Positions 14,131-16,678 of a stretch of 16,678 nucleotides of DNA are shown here, piece after piece. The position numbers were made by a program, and so were the translations under genes. The notes beneath the pieces are model-generated. The model did no database searches. It saw only the letters and a program-made list of their open reading frames with translations, and was not told where the DNA came from. Within the stretch, counting starts at the first letter, position 1, and each line of letters begins with the position of its first letter. The stretch comes from DATAXV01 sp036272915 (GTDB lineage: Bacteria > Chloroflexota > Dormibacteria > Dormibacterales > Dormibacteraceae): assembly GCA_036272915.1 (NCBI GenBank), contig DATAXV010000187.1, positions 1 to 16,678 of the forward strand. The letters run 5' to 3'.

Positions 14131-15702
14131 TCAGAGCTGGCCGGCGTAGAAGCCGACCCGGGCGAGAGGCTCGACCAGCTCCCCCTCCTCGTAGGAGAGG
14201 TGGGAGAGCAGCGCGTCGGTGAGGAAGTCGATCGCCTCCTGGATCGGCTCGAAGTCCTCGGGATGCTGCAGGTGCCGCACCAGTGCCCGGTCCACGTCCT
14301 GGATGGCGTCATGGATGACCAGGTGCTCGTCCGACAGCCGGCGCACGACGGGCGCGAGGCCGCGCTCGGCCCGAGCGAGGTACGGGAACACCGCCTCATC
14401 CTCGAGCGAGTGGTGCTGCGCCACCAGCGTGCAGTAGCGGGAGCAGAAGGCGCCCAGTGTCCAGTCGTTCTGGCGGAGCGCCATCTCGTTCAGGGCCGAC
14501 CGCGCCTCGGCCGCGCTGACCGCACCCTCGCGCACCTGGACCAGGATCCCGCGAAGCTCGGTCAGCTCGCTGCGGAGCAGGTCGTGGACCCGGATCAGCT
14601 CCTCTCCGGCCAGGCGGCCCCGAGCCGTGTAGGTCGCCTCTGCATCAGATCGCGGCCGGTGGGGCCGGGTCGACTCGTCCCAGGGCGGTCGCGAGCTGTG
14701 CCGGGTGCCGTCGTCCGGGGTCGGCGTGATGCCGAGGCGGTCGTCCTCGGAGCCGCGGGCACCGTCCTCCTCCGTGATCCCGACCGGCTCCGGCTCGGCG
14801 ATGCCACCGCCGCCCGCCCGCGCGGCGGCGATGCGCTCGCGGACGCCGGGCGCGACCTCGGCGGTGAAGGTCCTGATCGCCTCGGCGTCGTCCGAGGCGA
14901 GGATGAAGGTGGCGATGCCGTCCTCGAGGGCCATGCGGGCGAGCTCCTCGACCCACTGCTCGGGAGGCCCGTCGAGCGGTCCGGCGGGGATGTCACGGAA
15001 GGTGCCCGACACGTTGAGCAGCCGGCGGACGGCCGACGGATCGCGCCCGGCCTCCCTCGCCGCCTCATCGATGACCGCGTTGCCCCTGGCCAGGTCGCCG
15101 GGCTTCAGGTAGGGCATGCTGGGCAGCCAGCCATCGCCCTTGCGGCCCGTCAGCCGGAGCATCCGCGGACGGTACGCGCCGATCCAGATCTGGACCGGGT
15201 GGGCGGGCGCCGGACCTCGAAGAGCATCATCCACGGTGTAGTGGCGGCCGCGCACGCGGGCGCCGCCGCGCTGACCGGTGTCCCACAGAGCGCGGATGAC
15301 GTCGATCGCCTCCTCCAGCGCCTCGACGCTCTCCCCGGGGGCGCGGCGGAGACCGCCCATGGCGGCGACGCCGTCCCAGAACGCCCCGGCGCCGATGCCC
15401 AGCTCCACCCGCCCCCCGCTCAGGCGGTCCAGGCTGGCCACCGCCCGGGCGACCACAGCCGGCGGTCGCAGGGGCAGGTTCAGCACGTTCGGCGCCAGGC
15501 GGGCGCGGCCGGTGCGCGCCGCCGCGTAGGAGATCAGCGTCCAGGCGTCCAGGAGGCGCGGCTGGTAGGGGTGGTCCTGGAAGGTGATCAGGTCCAGGCC
15601 GGACCGGTCGGCCAGCTCCGCCAGCTCGAGGACGCTCTCGGGATCCGCGCTCGAGGGCGTCAGGAAGACCCCGAACTCGAGCTCGTGGCCATAGTCGCTC
15701 AT
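14131..15702 (-). CDS. Luciferase-like monooxygenase fused to hemerythrin
   Basis: The 523-residue product has two parts. Residues 1-295 are a luciferase-like (LLM, F420/FMN-dependent) oxidoreductase: FGVFLTPSSADP, LITFQDHPYQ, LDAWTLISYAAARTGR, LGIGAGAFWDGVAAMGG, VQIWIGAYRPRML and KGDGWLPS. A charged linker (about 299-360) leads to a hemerythrin-type four-helix bundle (366-515). Its ligand candidates are His373, His431 with Glu435 (HSLEDE), His460/His464, and His501 with Glu505 (HLSYEEGE): the H..HxxxE..H..HxxxE pattern of a di-iron oxygen or redox sensor. The fusion suggests that oxygen or redox state gates a flavin/deazaflavin reaction. The start is ATG 15702 with GAGG just upstream. The gene diverges from a MarR regulator across a palindrome, so MarR control is likely. 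Confidence 0.9.
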   Translation of the reverse strand: MSDYGHELEFGVFLTPSSADPESVLELAELADRSGLDLITFQDHPYQPRLLDAWTLISYAAARTGRARLAPNVLNLPLRPPAVVARAVASLDRLSGGRVELGIGAGAFWDGVAAMGGLRRAPGESVEALEEAIDVIRALWDTGQRGGARVRGRHYTVDDALRGPAPAHPVQIWIGAYRPRMLRLTGRKGDGWLPSMPYLKPGDLARGNAVIDEAAREAGRDPSAVRRLLNVSGTFRDIPAGPLDGPPEQWVEELARMALEDGIATFILASDDAEAIRTFTAEVAPGVRERIAAARAGGGGIAEPEPVGITEEDGARGSEDDRLGITPTPDDGTRHSSRPPWDESTRPHRPRSDAEATYTARGRLAGEELIRVHDLLRSELTELRGILVQVREGAVSAAEARSALNEMALRQNDWTLGAFCSRYCTLVAQHHSLEDEAVFPYLARAERGLAPVVRRLSDEHLVIHDAIQDVDRALVRHLQHPEDFEPIQEAIDFLTDALLSHLSYEEGELVEPLARVGFYAGQL

Positions 15703-15715
15703 GACCTCGAGCCTA

Positions 15716-15749
15716 CCATATGCTTAGTTAAGGTTAGCTACCTATATGG
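15716..15749. promoter_or_regulatory. Imperfect palindrome, putative MarR operator
   Basis: CCATATGCTTAGTTAAG (15716-15732) and GTTAGCTACCTATATGG (15733-15749) match as inverted repeats at 13 of 17 positions, with CCATAT/ATATGG ends and a TAG-n-TAA/TTA-n-CTA core. It lies in a strongly AT-rich patch between the two divergent starts, where a MarR dimer would block both promoters. Confidence 0.6.
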
Positions 15750-15834
15750 ATCACCCGGACGGTATCCTTGGGTGGTGGTGCGGCGTCGGATCGGGGAGGG
15801 GGCACGACCGCGGCCGGCGGGACCGGCCGGCGAG

Positions 15835-16284
15835 ATGGCGGCCCTGGAGCGCGCCTCGGCGGCGGTGGTCCGGAGCCTGACCGGCCGCGCCGCCGAGACG
15901 ATGATCGCCGAGCGCTCCGGCTTCAACCTGCCACCCGCCTCGATCCTGCTGCTCGAGCATCTGGAGGCGGCGGGTCCGCGCCGCGTCTCCCAGATCGCCC
16001 AGTGCCAGCAGGTGGTGACACCCGCCATCACCCCTCGCATCAAGGACCTGGAGGCGGCCGGTCTGATCCGGAGGGAGAACGACCCCAGCGACGGCCGGGC
16101 GGCGCTGATCTCGATCTCCGCGCGCGGCCGGACGGCGGTCAGGCGGGTTCGGGCGGCGCGCTGCGCCATCCTCGCCGAGGCCCTCGGCGGCGGCGACCCG
16201 GAGCGGATCGCCGCCGCCGTGCAGAGTCTCAGCTGGCTGGCCGAGGCGCTGGAGGGGAGCCGCCTGGCGGTCCCCCTGGCCTGA
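15835..16284 (+). CDS. MarR-family transcriptional regulator
   Basis: From ATG 15835 the product is 149 residues. The order is a dimerisation helix (ERASAAVVRSLTGRAAE), LPPASILLLEHLEAAG, a winged helix-turn-helix (RRVSQIAQCQQVVTPAITPR followed by IKDLEAAGLIRR, about 48-80), the wing ENDPSDGRAALISIS (81-95), and a C-terminal helix pair. This is the classic MarR layout; such proteins repress adjacent genes and release on binding a phenolic or oxidising ligand. The frame is open upstream, with GTGs at 15772, 15775 and 15778, but the added residues are low-complexity and lack homology signs, so 15835 is preferred; a longer or leaderless form cannot be excluded. It diverges from the LLM-hemerythrin gene and ends flush against the next LLM gene. 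Confidence 0.85.
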   Translation: MAALERASAAVVRSLTGRAAETMIAERSGFNLPPASILLLEHLEAAGPRRVSQIAQCQQVVTPAITPRIKDLEAAGLIRRENDPSDGRAALISISARGRTAVRRVRAARCAILAEALGGGDPERIAAAVQSLSWLAEALEGSRLAVPLA

Positions 16285-16678
16285 TCAGCTGCGCAGGGCG
16301 CGCAGGTCGGCCAGCTTCTCGGCGACGGCGTGGGCGGCGCTTCCGCCCTGCTCCTCGGGCAGGTAGATCATGTGCTCGGTGAAGCCCTCCTCGATCGCCT
16401 TGCCGGCGTCGTCGAGGAGCTGGGCGGCGTCGCCGTTCCAGCGCAGCAGGGTCGCCCGGCGGATGGTCGCCGGGTCGCGGCCGATGGCGGCGCAGGCCTT
16501 CTCCAGCTTCTCCGAGTACTCGGCGGTGTGCTCCCGAGCCGCGCCGGAGGGGTTCCAGACGTCGGCGTAGCGGGCGACGAGGCGGATCATCTGATCGCCG
16601 CCGGCCCCGATCCAGATCGGCGGGTGGGGCTTCTGGATCGGCTTGGGGTTGGCGATCGCGTCCTTCAGCGTGTAGTAG
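16285..16678 (-). CDS. LLM-class F420-dependent oxidoreductase, 5' end missing
   Basis: The frame is open from the right edge to the stop at 16285-16287 and gives 130 residues, the C-terminal part of a luciferase-like monooxygenase. The strand IWIGAGGDQMIRLVARYADV is the family signature after the central barrel, followed by WNPSG, EKLEKACAAIGRDPATIRR and the closing helix HAVAEKLADLRALRS. Homologues are F420- or FMN-dependent and about 280-330 residues, so over half lies outside the window. The protein resembles the first domain of the neighbouring fusion but is clearly a separate gene. Its stop codon touches the MarR stop with no spacing. Confidence 0.9.
   Translation of the reverse strand, partial: YYTLKDAIANPKPIQKPHPPIWIGAGGDQMIRLVARYADVWNPSGAAREHTAEYSEKLEKACAAIGRDPATIRRATLLRWNGDAAQLLDDAGKAIEEGFTEHMIYLPEEQGGSAAHAVAEKLADLRALRS

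Noticed and set aside
13432..16284. A 950-codon open frame on the plus strand
   Set aside because: It runs out of frame through the aldo/keto reductase and antisense to the LLM-hemerythrin gene. Only its last part, the MarR gene, is real.
1..16678. CRISPR arrays, insertion sequences, riboswitches and rRNA
   Set aside because: No regularly spaced repeats, transposase motifs, terminal inverted repeats or recognisable conserved RNA folds other than the two tRNAs were seen.

Overview
The window is a high-GC, gene-dense bacterial chromosome segment. F420-type luciferase-like monooxygenases, an ECF41-type sigma factor with an epimerase partner, tRNA genes with encoded CCA, and strongly GC-biased third codon positions fit a high-GC Actinomycetota or Chloroflexota-like soil organism. 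The sequence alone does not settle the phylum.

Layout. (1) 1-714, minus: 5' part of a Tat-exported, probably TIM-barrel glycosidase-like protein, cut by the left edge. (2) About 1020-4740: a stretch of visibly lower GC and mostly orphan genes: an HD-domain protein, a three-helix membrane protein, a tiny ORF overlapping a TPR protein that carries a frameshift, a PH-like small protein, and an APH/macrolide-phosphotransferase-like kinase. It ends at the 3' side of a tRNA-Gly(TCC) gene; no integrase or att duplication was found. (3) 5032-8724: a DHA2 drug-efflux transporter whose best start is a CTG behind a strong Shine-Dalgarno, a convergent MBL-fold protein with an eroded metal motif, a YbjQ (UPF0145) and membrane-protein pair, tRNA-Glu(TTC), and a four-helix membrane protein. 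(4) 8725-10249, minus: a tandem YbjN-like protein and a histidine phosphatase. (5) 10347-12287, plus: an ECF41 sigma factor followed by an NAD-dependent epimerase, with a near-consensus ECF41 promoter between them. (6) 12364-14107: a divergent pair, a suppressor-of-fused-domain gene (minus) and an aldo/keto reductase (plus), both broken by single-base indels. (7) 14131-16678: a luciferase-like monooxygenase fused to a C-terminal hemerythrin domain, divergent from a MarR regulator across an AT-rich imperfect palindrome, then a second luciferase-like gene cut by the right edge.

Functional reading. Two small regulatory modules stand out: ECF41 sigma with its epimerase, and MarR with the LLM-hemerythrin fusion. 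Both suggest redox or small-molecule stress responses. Four or more single-base frame breaks lie in or next to short homopolymers, so sequencing or assembly indels are a serious alternative to true pseudogenes. I did not find a clearly new multi-gene system; the best candidates for novelty are the LLM-hemerythrin fusion with its MarR operator and the MBL protein lacking most of its HxHxDH motif.
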